Assembly: GCA_964520865.1 (NCBI GenBank)
Contig: CAZFOY010000003.1
Span: 1 to 64,000 of the forward strand
Length of the DNA stretch: 64,000 nt
Reading direction: 5' to 3'
Source: CAVQCT01 sp964520865
GTDB lineage: Bacteria; Zixibacteria; MSB-5A5; GN15; FEB-12
Shown here: positions 53,032-61,704 of the stretch, piece by piece
How positions within the stretch are numbered: position 1 is the first letter of the stretch
Layout of the letters: every line of letters begins with the position of its first letter
Translations under genes and position numbers: made by a program
Notes under the pieces: model-generated
The model's input: the letters and a program-made list of their open reading frames with translations, nothing else
The model's database searches: none
What the model was told of the DNA's origin: nothing

Positions 53032-54414
53032 ATGGAAATCGGCAATATATTCCCTCGCCTGTTAGGTCCGCTTTATTACAGAAGGTATGAACACGCGCCG
53101 CGCGTATTCAGGCAATTCCGCGAGTATTGCAGGCACGACTCTCTGAGCGCCGATGAGTTGCAGGCGATGCAGATTGCGAAGCTGAGGAAACTGCTCATCC
53201 ATGCGTGCCGGAATACGGAGCATTATAGGCTTCTTTTCCGCCAGGCCGCGTTCAATCCTGAGACGATAAAGTCAATCGACGATCTTAGCGTTCTGCCTCT
53301 GCTGAGCCAGGATGAGGTCCGTTCGGACAGGCTGAACTTGTACGCCGGTAACATCGGCTCGGCTGACTTTCACACTTCTACGACCGGCGGTACGCGGGGG
53401 AAGAAAATGCCGTTTCACCGCGATAACTGCTGTCGGGCTCAGCGCCTGGCCCTGCAATGGCGTTCCGACTTGTGGGCCGGGTGGCGCCCCTATGAGAAAG
53501 TTGCTTACCTCTGGCCCGCTATTCAGGATCTTGAGCCGCCCGCAGGGTGGAAACACACCATCAAGGATCACCTGATAAAACGGACTCATCTGTTCTATGG
53601 CGGGATGATTTCCGAGGAGTCGGCTCGAACTATTTACGAAGACCTTCGCGCATTTCGTCCGGCCATCATTCGCTGCTTCACCTCCCCCGCCTATCGACTC
53701 GCAGAGTTCATGTCCGATACCGGTCTGAAGCTCCCGGGGCTCAAGGCGATCGTGTGCACCGGCGAACCGCTCACCGTACACCAGCGCGAGTGCATCCAGC
53801 GCGGTATCGGTGCTCCGGTATTCGATTTGTACGCTTCCCGCGAACTTGGAACTACCGCGGCCGAATGCAAGGCTCATCGCGGAATGCATATCGCAACCGA
53901 CTCGGTTGTATTGGAGGTCGTGCGCGATGGAAAGACCGTTCCGTTCGGCGAACCGGGAAGTATTGTGCTCACCGACCTGCTTAACTACGCCATGCCCCTG
54001 ATTCGATACGAGATCGGAGATGTTGGGAGGGTAAGTCGACGGTCCTGCAGCTGCGGCTTGAACTACCCTCTGCTACGAACTGTCGTCGGGAGAACGGTCG
54101 ACGGTTTTTACGATCGGGAAGGTACTTTCATATCGACGATAGCACTCGGAACGCTTATGGACGACGGTCCGCCGGTTGGTCAGCTACAGCTCGTTCAGGA
54201 AGACCTCGGTGCGATCCTCGTGCGAATCGGCTCAACACCACACGTCGGCGAGGATCATCGGCAGTACTATACACATGCCCTGAAACAGCTGATGGCGGGA
54301 TTGACCGAAGTGAGATTCGAAATAGTCGATCAAATCAAGACGGAGAAATCGGGCAAGTACCGGTTCACGATTTCCAAACTCACCCGCCCCCTGTCGAATT
54401 CACCTGCACATTAG
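53032..54414 (+). CDS. PaaK/CapK-like adenylate-forming enzyme
   Basis: About 460 residues. Phenylacetate-CoA ligase-type layout: AMP-binding loop TSTTGGTRGKKMPFHRD, then YASRELGTTAAEC, the YEIGDVGRV motif and a C-terminal subdomain with VVGRTVDGF. CapK proteins occur in capsule and other polysaccharide loci, but no sugar genes lie nearby, so the acid substrate is unknown. ATG 53032 has CGGAGGAA right before it; an in-frame start at 53011 lacks one. The 263-nt spacer upstream has AT-rich promoter-like stretches but no gene. Confidence 0.82.
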   Translation: MEIGNIFPRLLGPLYYRRYEHAPRVFRQFREYCRHDSLSADELQAMQIAKLRKLLIHACRNTEHYRLLFRQAAFNPETIKSIDDLSVLPLLSQDEVRSDRLNLYAGNIGSADFHTSTTGGTRGKKMPFHRDNCCRAQRLALQWRSDLWAGWRPYEKVAYLWPAIQDLEPPAGWKHTIKDHLIKRTHLFYGGMISEESARTIYEDLRAFRPAIIRCFTSPAYRLAEFMSDTGLKLPGLKAIVCTGEPLTVHQRECIQRGIGAPVFDLYASRELGTTAAECKAHRGMHIATDSVVLEVVRDGKTVPFGEPGSIVLTDLLNYAMPLIRYEIGDVGRVSRRSCSCGLNYPLLRTVVGRTVDGFYDREGTFISTIALGTLMDDGPPVGQLQLVQEDLGAILVRIGSTPHVGEDHRQYYTHALKQLMAGLTEVRFEIVDQIKTEKSGKYRFTISKLTRPLSNSPAH

Positions 54415-54420
54415 AAAAGA

Positions 54421-54450
54421 AAAAGCAGGCCGCGTAAGCAACCTGCTTTT
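54421..54450. terminator. Bidirectional terminator between the PaaK-like gene and rpsA
   Basis: AAAAGCAGG (54421-54429) / CCTGCTTTT (54442-54450), 9-bp perfect stem with a 12-nt loop. On the plus strand the stem itself ends in TTTT; on the minus strand TTTCTTTTCT follows. Confidence 0.8.
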
Positions 54451-54477
54451 GTCTAATCGCGTGACCGTGAGAGACGT

Positions 54478-56535
54478 TTACGCGTTCTCGTCCTTTTCGT
54501 CGCTCTCCGACTCGGACGGTTTCTCGGCTTCGGCCTCCGCCTCGGACTGAGCTTCCTGAGCCTCGACGGCAAGCTCGTGCGCCGCGTGCTTCAGCTCTTC
54601 CGGCATCGCTTCAGCGATCGCGCTCGGCGTCTCGGCAGTGTGCTGAGACAGGAAGCTGTCCAGTTCGTTGCGCTCCCGCTTGCGATAGTAAGCCGTGACC
54701 GACAGCACGATCTTGTGCTGATACCGATCGAACTCTATCACCTGCAGCGGAATCTGCTCGCCCTCCTTGAACACGCCGGTCGGATCGGTGAGATCCTTGC
54801 TGCCAAGCTGGGCGCTCGGGACGAACCCTTCAACCGTATTGTCCAGATCGACGATTACGCCGCGATCCATCACCTTGGTGACCGTGCCGAGACACTCGGT
54901 GCCGACGGCATACTTCTTGGCGATCTCCGGCCAGGGATCTTCGGTGAGCTGCTTGGAGCCCAGCGAAATACGGCGATTCTCATGGTCTATCTTGATCACC
55001 TTGACATCAACCTTGTCACCCTTCTTCATGACTTCAGAAGGATGCTGAATCCGTTTGGTCCAGGACATATCGGAGATATGTACCAGTCCGTCGATGCCCT
55101 CTTCGAGCTCAACGAACGCGCCGAACGCGGTCAGATTCCGGACCTTGCCCGAAATGACCTTGCCGATCGGATACTTCTCATCGATCGTCCCCCACGGGTC
55201 CGGTTCCATCTGCTTGATGCCGAGTGATATCTTCTCGTTTTCTTTGTCCACGGAGAGCACCACCGCTTCGACCGTATCATTGACATTCATGATCTTCGAA
55301 GGGTGTTTGATGTGCTGCGTCCAGGACATTTCGGATATATGTATAAGTCCCTCGATACCCTTTTCGAGTTCCACGAACGCACCGTAGTCGGTAATCGACA
55401 CGACCCGTCCGGTAACCTTCTTGCTGACCGGGTATTTCTCTTCGATATTCTCCCACGGATACGGCGTCATCTGCTTCAATCCGAGGGAAATGCGGGACGT
55501 CTTCTCATCGATATCCAGAATCTTGACATCGATCTTGTCGCTCAACGAAACGAGTTCAGAGGGGTGACGAATCCGGCCCCAGGACATATCGGTGATATGC
55601 AGGAGACCGTCGACTCCGCCCAGATCGATAAAGACGCCGAAATCGGTAATGTTCTTGACGACTCCCTGGCGAACCTGACCGACCGCGATGTCTGTCAGGA
55701 GATGCTCGCGCATCGTCTCGCGCTCTTCTTCGAGCACGACCCGTCGGGAGACAACGATATTCCGACGCGCCTTGTTGATTTTGATGATCTTGACGGTCAT
55801 CGTCTGATTCAACAGGGCATCGAAATCGGGCACCTGGCGAAGCGCCACCTGCGAACCGGGCAGGAACGCATCCACGCCCATGATATCGACCACCAGACCG
55901 CCCTTAATGCGTCGGGCCACCCGGCCGTCGATCGTTTCGCCGCTGTCGTGCACTTCGCGGATCTTGTCCCACACCCGCATGAAGTCGGCTTTCTGCTTGG
56001 ACAGAATCAACTGGCCGTTCGAGTCCTCGATCTGCTCAAGATAGACCTCGATCGCGTCGCCAACTTTGATGTTGAGCGGAGTGGTGAATTCATTGATCGG
56101 GATAATCCCTTCGGATTTGAACCCGACGTCGACGATTACATCGTCTCTGGTCACACCAAGAACCGTTCCACCGACAATCTCTCCTTCCTTGATATCTTTG
56201 ATCGTGGAATCGTACATCTCCACCATCTTCTGATACTCGGGATCGTCGTAGATGACACCGGAGACGTCGGTGATGCGCACCCGGTCGACTTCCGGCTCGG
56301 CGGTCGTGGCCGGCATCTCTGCACGGACCTTGGCCTTCTCGGCTACCCGCCGATGTCGTTCGGTGCGGACCTTCTCGGTTTTGACTTCCTGCTCAACGGT
56401 CTCTTCGACCTGTTTAGCCTGAGTGTCCGCCTTGGTGATTTTGGTTTTGGTTCGTTTAGTTTTCTTGGAAGACGCCGCTTTCCGTTTGGATTGCTTTGTT
56501 TCCGTGGATTTTGAAGAAGTTCTGGCCTCTGCCAT
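54478..56535 (-). CDS. rpsA: 30S ribosomal protein S1 with Lys-rich N-terminal extension
   Basis: A 685-residue protein with six S1 domains, each ending in a variant of GLLHITDMSW or GLIHISEMSW (for example GVFIDLGGVDGLLHITDMSW). It binds mRNA during initiation. Residues 1-~90 are an extra, strongly charged Lys/Thr/Glu/Ala region (SKRKAASSKKTKRTKTK, then VEETVEQEVKTEKVRTERH), and the C-terminal ~50 residues are acidic. E. coli S1 has neither the basic head nor this length. It follows plsC and cmk in the common cmk-plsC-rpsA order. Confidence 0.95.
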   Translation of the reverse strand: MAEARTSSKSTETKQSKRKAASSKKTKRTKTKITKADTQAKQVEETVEQEVKTEKVRTERHRRVAEKAKVRAEMPATTAEPEVDRVRITDVSGVIYDDPEYQKMVEMYDSTIKDIKEGEIVGGTVLGVTRDDVIVDVGFKSEGIIPINEFTTPLNIKVGDAIEVYLEQIEDSNGQLILSKQKADFMRVWDKIREVHDSGETIDGRVARRIKGGLVVDIMGVDAFLPGSQVALRQVPDFDALLNQTMTVKIIKINKARRNIVVSRRVVLEEERETMREHLLTDIAVGQVRQGVVKNITDFGVFIDLGGVDGLLHITDMSWGRIRHPSELVSLSDKIDVKILDIDEKTSRISLGLKQMTPYPWENIEEKYPVSKKVTGRVVSITDYGAFVELEKGIEGLIHISEMSWTQHIKHPSKIMNVNDTVEAVVLSVDKENEKISLGIKQMEPDPWGTIDEKYPIGKVISGKVRNLTAFGAFVELEEGIDGLVHISDMSWTKRIQHPSEVMKKGDKVDVKVIKIDHENRRISLGSKQLTEDPWPEIAKKYAVGTECLGTVTKVMDRGVIVDLDNTVEGFVPSAQLGSKDLTDPTGVFKEGEQIPLQVIEFDRYQHKIVLSVTAYYRKRERNELDSFLSQHTAETPSAIAEAMPEELKHAAHELAVEAQEAQSEAEAEAEKPSESESDEKDENA

Positions 56536-56724
56536 TAATTTGAGAGAACCTCCTTACTGGTTTAACAGCCGACGGAGTTGGATTTTTCCCTTTAGGAAAG
56601 CCGCCGGATTCCGCCCGCAGAACACCTTTCTCTTATTCAGGGGCAGATAACAATGATATCAAAACGGCGGAAAAAGCTCAAGAGTTTTCTTCAGCCCGCC
56701 TTGAATTTCTATCGGTAAACAGGA

Positions 56725-57348
56725 TTATCTCTTGATCCCCAAAACGCTGTCGCGAAGCGCCCCAATTCGACGCATAACCTCCTGAGTGACAGCAATATAC
56801 CCGTCCTTCGTGGAGGGCTGAGCAGTCACCCATTTGGCCGGGATTGCCTCTCCGTAAGTGATGCTCATTTTCTGTCGTCCCCGGAAACAGTCTTTGAGCT
56901 TGTTCGAACCGTGAATATATCCGGGCACAATCGGACAGCCTGACCGAATGGCGATCATCCCGACGCCCGGTTTCGGTTCCAGAAATTCCTCCGTCTTGGA
57001 GCGCGTTCCCTCCGGAAAAATAGTCAACCCGAAACCGTCGTTGATCACGCGAGCCGTGAGCTCGAGAGCGTGGCGGTCAATCGTTCCCCGGCGGACAGGC
57101 AGGGCGTTGGTCCGAGTAATAACCCACCCGAAAAGCTTGTTCCGAAACAGCTCCTGCTTGGCGAAGAAATAGACCTGTCGGGGAGCCCAGCTCCCGGCCA
57201 GCAACGGATCGTAATTCGAGCGATGATTGGTGGCGAGAATAAATCCGCCCGAAGTCGGAAAATGTTCGTGGCCGGTCACGCGAATGCGAAAGATAAGTTT
57301 GGAGATAACGCGCGTAAGTGTCCAGCCGGTGTAATAGAGGATCTTCAT
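56725..57348 (-). CDS. plsC: 1-acyl-sn-glycerol-3-phosphate acyltransferase
   Basis: A 207-residue membrane-associated acyltransferase. The HX4D motif is NHRSNYDP and the glycerol-phosphate site is FPEGTRS, with VPGYIHGSNKLKDCF behind. It makes phosphatidic acid from lysophosphatidic acid. Seven nt separate it from the cmk stop, so the two are one transcript. A 189-nt spacer follows before rpsA. Confidence 0.92.
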   Translation of the reverse strand: MKILYYTGWTLTRVISKLIFRIRVTGHEHFPTSGGFILATNHRSNYDPLLAGSWAPRQVYFFAKQELFRNKLFGWVITRTNALPVRRGTIDRHALELTARVINDGFGLTIFPEGTRSKTEEFLEPKPGVGMIAIRSGCPIVPGYIHGSNKLKDCFRGRQKMSITYGEAIPAKWVTAQPSTKDGYIAVTQEVMRRIGALRDSVLGIKR

Positions 57349-57355
57349 GCGTGCG

Positions 57356-58057
57356 CTATTTGAGCAGGCGGCGAATCAGCGAGATGATGAAGTCGACTTG
57401 CCCTTCAATCGTCATGTCTGTGGTGTCGACCGTGTAGGCATCTTTCGCCTTGGTCAAAGGAGAATGTTCACGATTGGAATCATGATTGTCGCGCCGTTGA
57501 ATATCAGCTTCCTGCGCTTCAAGGGTAGTGCTGACGCCCATTTTGGTAAGGTCGAGAAGACGGCGCTTGGCTCTTTCTTTCACCGATGCCTGCAGGAAGA
57601 TCTTGATGTCCGCTTCGGGGAAAACCACGGTCGTCGTGTCGCGGCCCTCGGCGACAATAGAACCTTCCTTTCCCATCTTCCGCTGCTTCGCGACCATCGC
57701 CTCGCGGACCCCTTTGTGGGCCGAAACTTCAGATACATGCAGGGTGACTTCCGGTGTCCTGATCTCTTTCGTGACCTCCTCGCCATTGATGAATACCCGG
57801 TTGACGTCCTCGGAAGTTTTGAACTCGATCGGGAGTTTCGCGGCCAGCGCGGCAAGTTTCTGGCCGTCTGACGGCGCGATGTTGTTCTTAAGCGCGAAAT
57901 GAGTGAGCGCCCGATACATGGCGCCGGTATCGAGATAGACATAGCCAAGGCGGGCGGCCAGGAGTTTCGAGGTCGTGGACTTGCCCGAGCCGGCCGGCCC
58001 GTCGATCGCGATTATCTTTCCCTTAAGCCGCGGGAGATTTATTCTGGTTGGAGTCAT
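57356..58057 (-). CDS. cmk: Cytidylate kinase
   Basis: A 233-residue CMP/dCMP kinase. P-loop AIDGPAGSGKSTTSKLLA (17-34), then YLDTGAMYRALT and the CMP-specific insert region with VTKEIRTPEVTLHVSEVS, and AEGRDTTTVVFPEA followed by DIQRRDNHDSNRE, as in bacterial Cmk. It sits in the conserved cmk-plsC-rpsA order. Confidence 0.95.
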   Translation of the reverse strand: MTPTRINLPRLKGKIIAIDGPAGSGKSTTSKLLAARLGYVYLDTGAMYRALTHFALKNNIAPSDGQKLAALAAKLPIEFKTSEDVNRVFINGEEVTKEIRTPEVTLHVSEVSAHKGVREAMVAKQRKMGKEGSIVAEGRDTTTVVFPEADIKIFLQASVKERAKRRLLDLTKMGVSTTLEAQEADIQRRDNHDSNREHSPLTKAKDAYTVDTTDMTIEGQVDFIISLIRRLLK

Positions 58058-58109
58058 GGATCAAATGTTAGCACGCCGGCAATCAAAAGGCAACCGGTAA
58101 ATTGTCGGT

Positions 58110-58904
58110 TTAATCGCCCGTGGAATCTCCGGTCGGGTTGAGTTTGTTAAGCTCAGGCTGGTCGCCGAACCATTTCTGCTGAATGCTCTTGAAAGTTCCA
58201 TCGCGCTTCAGCGAGTCGAGCGCTTCGTTGATCGAGTTGAGAAGCCCGCTGTCGTTCTTACGAACGGCAATACCGTAGAATTCGCTGGAAAGCAGTTTGC
58301 CCACCGTTTTCGCGTCATGATGCACCTTGATATAGCGAAGCGTCGTCGGGTAATCGTTGAGCACGGCATCGAGATTGCCGTTGGCCATATCGATAAAAGC
58401 GGCGCCGATATTGTCATAGGAAAACACCTCTACCCCCTCGAGTCGTTTAGCCATCAGCTCCCCGGTCGTGCCGAGCTGCACACCGACTCGCTTCCCCCTC
58501 AGATCCGCCGTGGATTTCGTGGTAGAGTCGGTCAACGGGACTGCGATAGTCTGGCCCGCGGCATAGTACGGGTGCGAGAAATCCACCACTACCGACCGCT
58601 GCGGAGTTATCGTCATAGCCGAGATCACGGCGTCGTATTTGTGGTTAGTCAATCCGGCGATGATTCCGTCGAATGGCGTGACGACGAATTCCGGCGTCCA
58701 GCCTTCCACCTGACAGATCGCATCCATCAAATCTATGTCGAATCCCTGAGGTTTTCCGGTTTCCGTGTTGATCATCTCGAAAGGCGGATAGGTGGCGTCG
58801 GTCCCCACTCTCAACACCGTGCGCCCCGATTCGGGAGGTTCTTTCTTATCGGCACAGCCGGTCAACAGAACCAGCAGACACGCCAGTGTGAGATATCTTC
58901 TCAT
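58110..58904 (-). CDS. Amino-acid-type solute-binding lipoprotein
   Basis: About 264 residues. Lipoprotein signal LTLACLLVLLTGC, then an SBP family 3 domain: RVGTDATYPPFEMINTETG, GFDIDLMDAICQ, DAVISAMTITPQR, GKRVGVQLGTTGE, DAVLNDYPTT. It would bind a polar amino acid in the periplasm for ABC import. No permease or ATPase gene adjoins it. ATG 58904 starts directly at the signal; an ATG six codons earlier is also in frame. Neither has a clear ribosome-binding site. Confidence 0.88.
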   Translation of the reverse strand: MRRYLTLACLLVLLTGCADKKEPPESGRTVLRVGTDATYPPFEMINTETGKPQGFDIDLMDAICQVEGWTPEFVVTPFDGIIAGLTNHKYDAVISAMTITPQRSVVVDFSHPYYAAGQTIAVPLTDSTTKSTADLRGKRVGVQLGTTGELMAKRLEGVEVFSYDNIGAAFIDMANGNLDAVLNDYPTTLRYIKVHHDAKTVGKLLSSEFYGIAVRKNDSGLLNSINEALDSLKRDGTFKSIQQKWFGDQPELNKLNPTGDSTGD

Positions 58905-58991
58905 TGTGACAAATACGTTCATGAATAGCGGATAGTTTGAAGCACCATTTACTTTGCTCTGATAGTAATGCTTTTGCCTGCGGCGGACAAC

Positions 58992-59019
58992 AAAAAAGGC
59001 GGTCGAATCACGACCGCCT
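58992..59019 (-). terminator. Terminator of the LiaF-like/PspC unit
   Basis: AGGCGGTCG (58997-59005) / CGACCGCCT (59011-59019), 9-bp stem, loop of 5, followed on the minus strand by six T's (58992-58997). Confidence 0.85.
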
Positions 59020-59047
59020 CGAAGTTTTCAAAAAGAGCAAACCGCGC

Positions 59048-59947
59048 TTAGAAATAGTCTACCGAGACCGAGCCGAGTTTCTTATCGAGACTTACTTCCG
59101 CCTTCGTCTGTAAAGTGTCGTATCCGTCACTGACGAAAGTACCGTCACCGGCGTCTTTAAGACCGATCCTCAGCAAGTAACTGCGATAGTCCTCACCGAA
59201 GATCTTCAATCCGATGTCTTCGGGAACGCGAAGGCGAAGATTCGTGTCTTTTCCCTGGATATTCACTTTTACGTTCGGCTCGAGTGAGCCGAGTTTGAGA
59301 TAGATCGAAGAATTGTCGGCCTGGAGGTCGAGATTCTCAAGCGGCGTAGTTGACATGTTCAAGTGGATGTCCGAGTCTTTGCCACGGCAGACCATGACCA
59401 GCGGGAGGTCTCCGGAAAACCGAACATACCAGTTCTGCTGCTCGCCCGTCTCGATTTTGACGATGCCGCCAAGGAAGCTTCCGCGACGGCTGTCCATCGT
59501 GACCACACCCGTGTCCGACTGAACGGCATAAGAGATTTCCGGCTTCCTGGTATATTTCTCGAACTCACCGTATACGAGATCCGAACCGCTGTCCCGAATG
59601 GTCAGATCCGAATTCTCGCAGTTGATGTCTGCTTTGACCACTTTTACATCGGGATCAGGATCGAGCTGGTAGGTCCAATTGGAGAAGAATCCGCCGGTCT
59701 GACCGACATTCCCGGCATAGACGACGAGAAACCCGGCGACAAAGATAAAGACGGTGGTGAGATAAGAAATAAACTGAAATCGGCTCTTGGTAAAGATCTT
59801 CTCGATTCCGATCGCGATCAGGAGTACCGGGAAATACAGAAGCAAATCATCCCAGAAATCCGAGCCGAGGACTTTGAAATTTCTCAACAGCCACAGTATG
59901 CCGATCTGAATCAGAATGGCACCCCATCGAAACCGTGCCGGTGACAT
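59048..59947 (-). CDS. LiaF-like transmembrane protein
   Basis: A 299-residue protein. N-terminal paired helices of the LiaI/LiaF transmembrane type (WGAILIQIGILWLLRNF, FPVLLIAIGIEKIF, TTVFIFVAGFLVVYAG) are followed by a ~200-residue beta-rich region (VKADINCENSDLTIRDSG, LDLQADNSSIYLKLG) of the adhesin-like or toastrack kind. This is a common partner of PspC proteins in membrane-stress sensing. Its ATG touches the PspC stop. Confidence 0.78.
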   Translation of the reverse strand: MSPARFRWGAILIQIGILWLLRNFKVLGSDFWDDLLLYFPVLLIAIGIEKIFTKSRFQFISYLTTVFIFVAGFLVVYAGNVGQTGGFFSNWTYQLDPDPDVKVVKADINCENSDLTIRDSGSDLVYGEFEKYTRKPEISYAVQSDTGVVTMDSRRGSFLGGIVKIETGEQQNWYVRFSGDLPLVMVCRGKDSDIHLNMSTTPLENLDLQADNSSIYLKLGSLEPNVKVNIQGKDTNLRLRVPEDIGLKIFGEDYRSYLLRIGLKDAGDGTFVSDGYDTLQTKAEVSLDKKLGSVSVDYF

Positions 59948-60414
59948 TAATTCGTGCCTCCGTTCTCGTGTTTGATCTCTTGACTCCCGTGAATGTGCGA
60001 GTTAAGCGACTCCTCGGCCTCACGGTTCCTTTTGCGGCGGAAGATCAAGTACAGACCGATCACTACCAGTACCACCGGCCAGAACTCATCCCAGTCGAAC
60101 CAATAGAGATTATCCCTGAGCAGGAGTATGATACCGATGCCGATGAGGATCAGCCCCGGGAGGTAGCGGTTCCAGGAGGAGTAACGCACTTTCGTCTCCG
60201 TCCCTTCTTCGACAGCCGCGTCCGTCGTCTCCTCCTTTTTCGGGATGATAATCCAGGCGATAACATAGCCGAGCAGGCCGAAACCGTGCGCAAAGGCCAA
60301 CAATACTACGATTATTCTGACAAATACTGGATCAACGTCAAAGTACTCGCCGAGTCCTCCACAGACGCCGGCAATTACTTTGTCTTTTCGTGATCGGTAG
60401 AGTTTTCTATCCAT
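59947..60414 (-). CDS. PspC domain protein
   Basis: A 155-residue protein. The PspC domain is KLYRSRKDKVIAGVCGGLGEYF plus the helix VFVRIIVVLLAFAHGFGLLGYV ending in WIIIPKK. A second pair of helices (LPGLILIGIGIILLLRDN, FWPVVLVVIGLYLIFRR) is of the LiaI type. Family role: sensing membrane damage. It follows the anti-sigma gene after 110 nt and is coupled to the LiaF-like gene. Confidence 0.9.
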   Translation of the reverse strand: MDRKLYRSRKDKVIAGVCGGLGEYFDVDPVFVRIIVVLLAFAHGFGLLGYVIAWIIIPKKEETTDAAVEEGTETKVRYSSWNRYLPGLILIGIGIILLLRDNLYWFDWDEFWPVVLVVIGLYLIFRRKRNREAEESLNSHIHGSQEIKHENGGTN

Positions 60415-60524
60415 ACTGTCCTCCTTGGGTTTCGGCGGAGGCCGCTTCTGGTATAGATATACGTGAAGGCAAGAGGGAAAGTTCTCTCTTTTTCAAACGG
60501 TGAATTCTCCTACCCGGGCAGGTT

Positions 60525-61688
60525 CTACTTTTTGTGCCCGGAATCTCGGGCTTTGGCTTTCTTAAAGTTCTCAACCTGTTTCAAAAGCGCCTCGGCCTCG
60601 CTCCGATACAATTCATCTTTCCGTGATGCATAAGCTGAGAGCGAGTCGACCGAGTTTTTGTACTCCAGCGAATCTGACGTCAAGAGAGCTATCTGGCTAT
60701 ACGCTTCAAGCAGCCTCGACTCGGGTTCCGCCTGCTTATCGGCAAGGGCGGCCTCACCCGCTTCAGCTTTGCCTGAAGAAGGGCCGGTCGATTTCAGCTT
60801 TGCCCGAGCGGCAACTACCGGTTGGAGAGAGTCACGTACCGTCTTCCATTGATCAAGAGTCATGGCAGGCTGGCCGGCTTCTTTGAATAACTCCAGGCCA
60901 GCTTCAGGTTTCTGCGCCGGCGTCAGTTCGCCCGTCGATTGACCGGCGATACGGGCTTTGGCTACGCTCTTGGGGGAGACTTCACCTGTGGCCTTGCGGG
61001 CAATCATTTCCTTCGTAACCTGGACTTCGCTCGGCCGAATCGGCTCATGGTGTAGAGGCATTGACTTGCTCTGGAGAGGTGGAGAAGGAGCCGCCTGTTT
61101 GGATGCATCGGACTCCGCAGCCGCCTCACCCTCAGCGTTTTTTGCTGCCTGGCCCAGTTTGTCTTGCGGAATGGCCTTCTTCTCCGCCGGTTTCAGCGCC
61201 GGCTGAAGATTTTGGCCGCGGTTAGCTTCCGACGGCTTCTGCAGGTCGGCTGTTGCCGCCGTATCTGCCTTCAGTTGTATCTCGGACTTCCTCTGTCTTG
61301 GCACCGATCCTGAGTTAGTCTCGTCAAGAATTTTGTGGGAGATATCTCCCTGGTAGACGGCAATTATCACTATCACTGCCGCCGAAGCAGCCAAGGCCCC
61401 GACCTTCCACCACAGTCCGCGATAAGATCCTCTTCGAACCTCGACCACTTCGGTCTCACTCCCCGGGCTGATGGCAGACTCTATCCGTTGAGCCGATTTC
61501 TCCCAGTACTCCGACTCAGATAGCCCGGAATGCTCGCTGACCATCTTATCCAGCTTCTCAAGGTCGCTCAGCAGCTTCTGACATTCCTCGCAGCCCTGAA
61601 TGTGCTCGGCGATCATCTGTTCTTCTTCGTGCCTCAACTCGCCATCGTGATAGGCCGAGACTCTGTCTTTAAAATACTCGTGATTCAT
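60525..61688 (-). CDS. Zinc-finger anti-sigma factor
   Basis: A 387-residue protein. Residues 1-40 carry the ZAS/zf-HC2 motif H29-x3-C33-x2-C36, which grips the sigma factor in the cytoplasm. One membrane helix lies at ~92-112 (VGALAASAAVIVIIAVY). The remaining ~270 extracytoplasmic residues are Ala/Lys/Glu/Pro-rich with several short repeats (SPKSVAKARIAGQSTGELTP) and are probably extended. The gene starts 16 nt after the sigma stop, a typical sigma/anti-sigma pair. Confidence 0.87.
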   Translation of the reverse strand: MNHEYFKDRVSAYHDGELRHEEEQMIAEHIQGCEECQKLLSDLEKLDKMVSEHSGLSESEYWEKSAQRIESAISPGSETEVVEVRRGSYRGLWWKVGALAASAAVIVIIAVYQGDISHKILDETNSGSVPRQRKSEIQLKADTAATADLQKPSEANRGQNLQPALKPAEKKAIPQDKLGQAAKNAEGEAAAESDASKQAAPSPPLQSKSMPLHHEPIRPSEVQVTKEMIARKATGEVSPKSVAKARIAGQSTGELTPAQKPEAGLELFKEAGQPAMTLDQWKTVRDSLQPVVAARAKLKSTGPSSGKAEAGEAALADKQAEPESRLLEAYSQIALLTSDSLEYKNSVDSLSAYASRKDELYRSEAEALLKQVENFKKAKARDSGHKK

Positions 61689-61704
61689 GCCTTCAGTTAC
61701 CTGC

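Noticed and set aside
52716..53090. 124-codon plus-strand frame between ychF and the PaaK-like gene
   Set aside because: It overlaps the ychF start antisense and the start of the next gene out of frame; composition is not protein-like.
55303..56514. 403-codon open frame on the plus strand opposite rpsA
   Set aside because: Mirror of the S1 repeats (recurring FGYMYKSLDTLFEF-like strings come from the repeated S1 codons); no independent start signal.
60452..60484. GAACTT ... GTATAT upstream of the PspC gene as an ECF-type promoter
   Set aside because: The -35 resembles RpoE sites but the -10 is not convincing and no second copy was found to support it.
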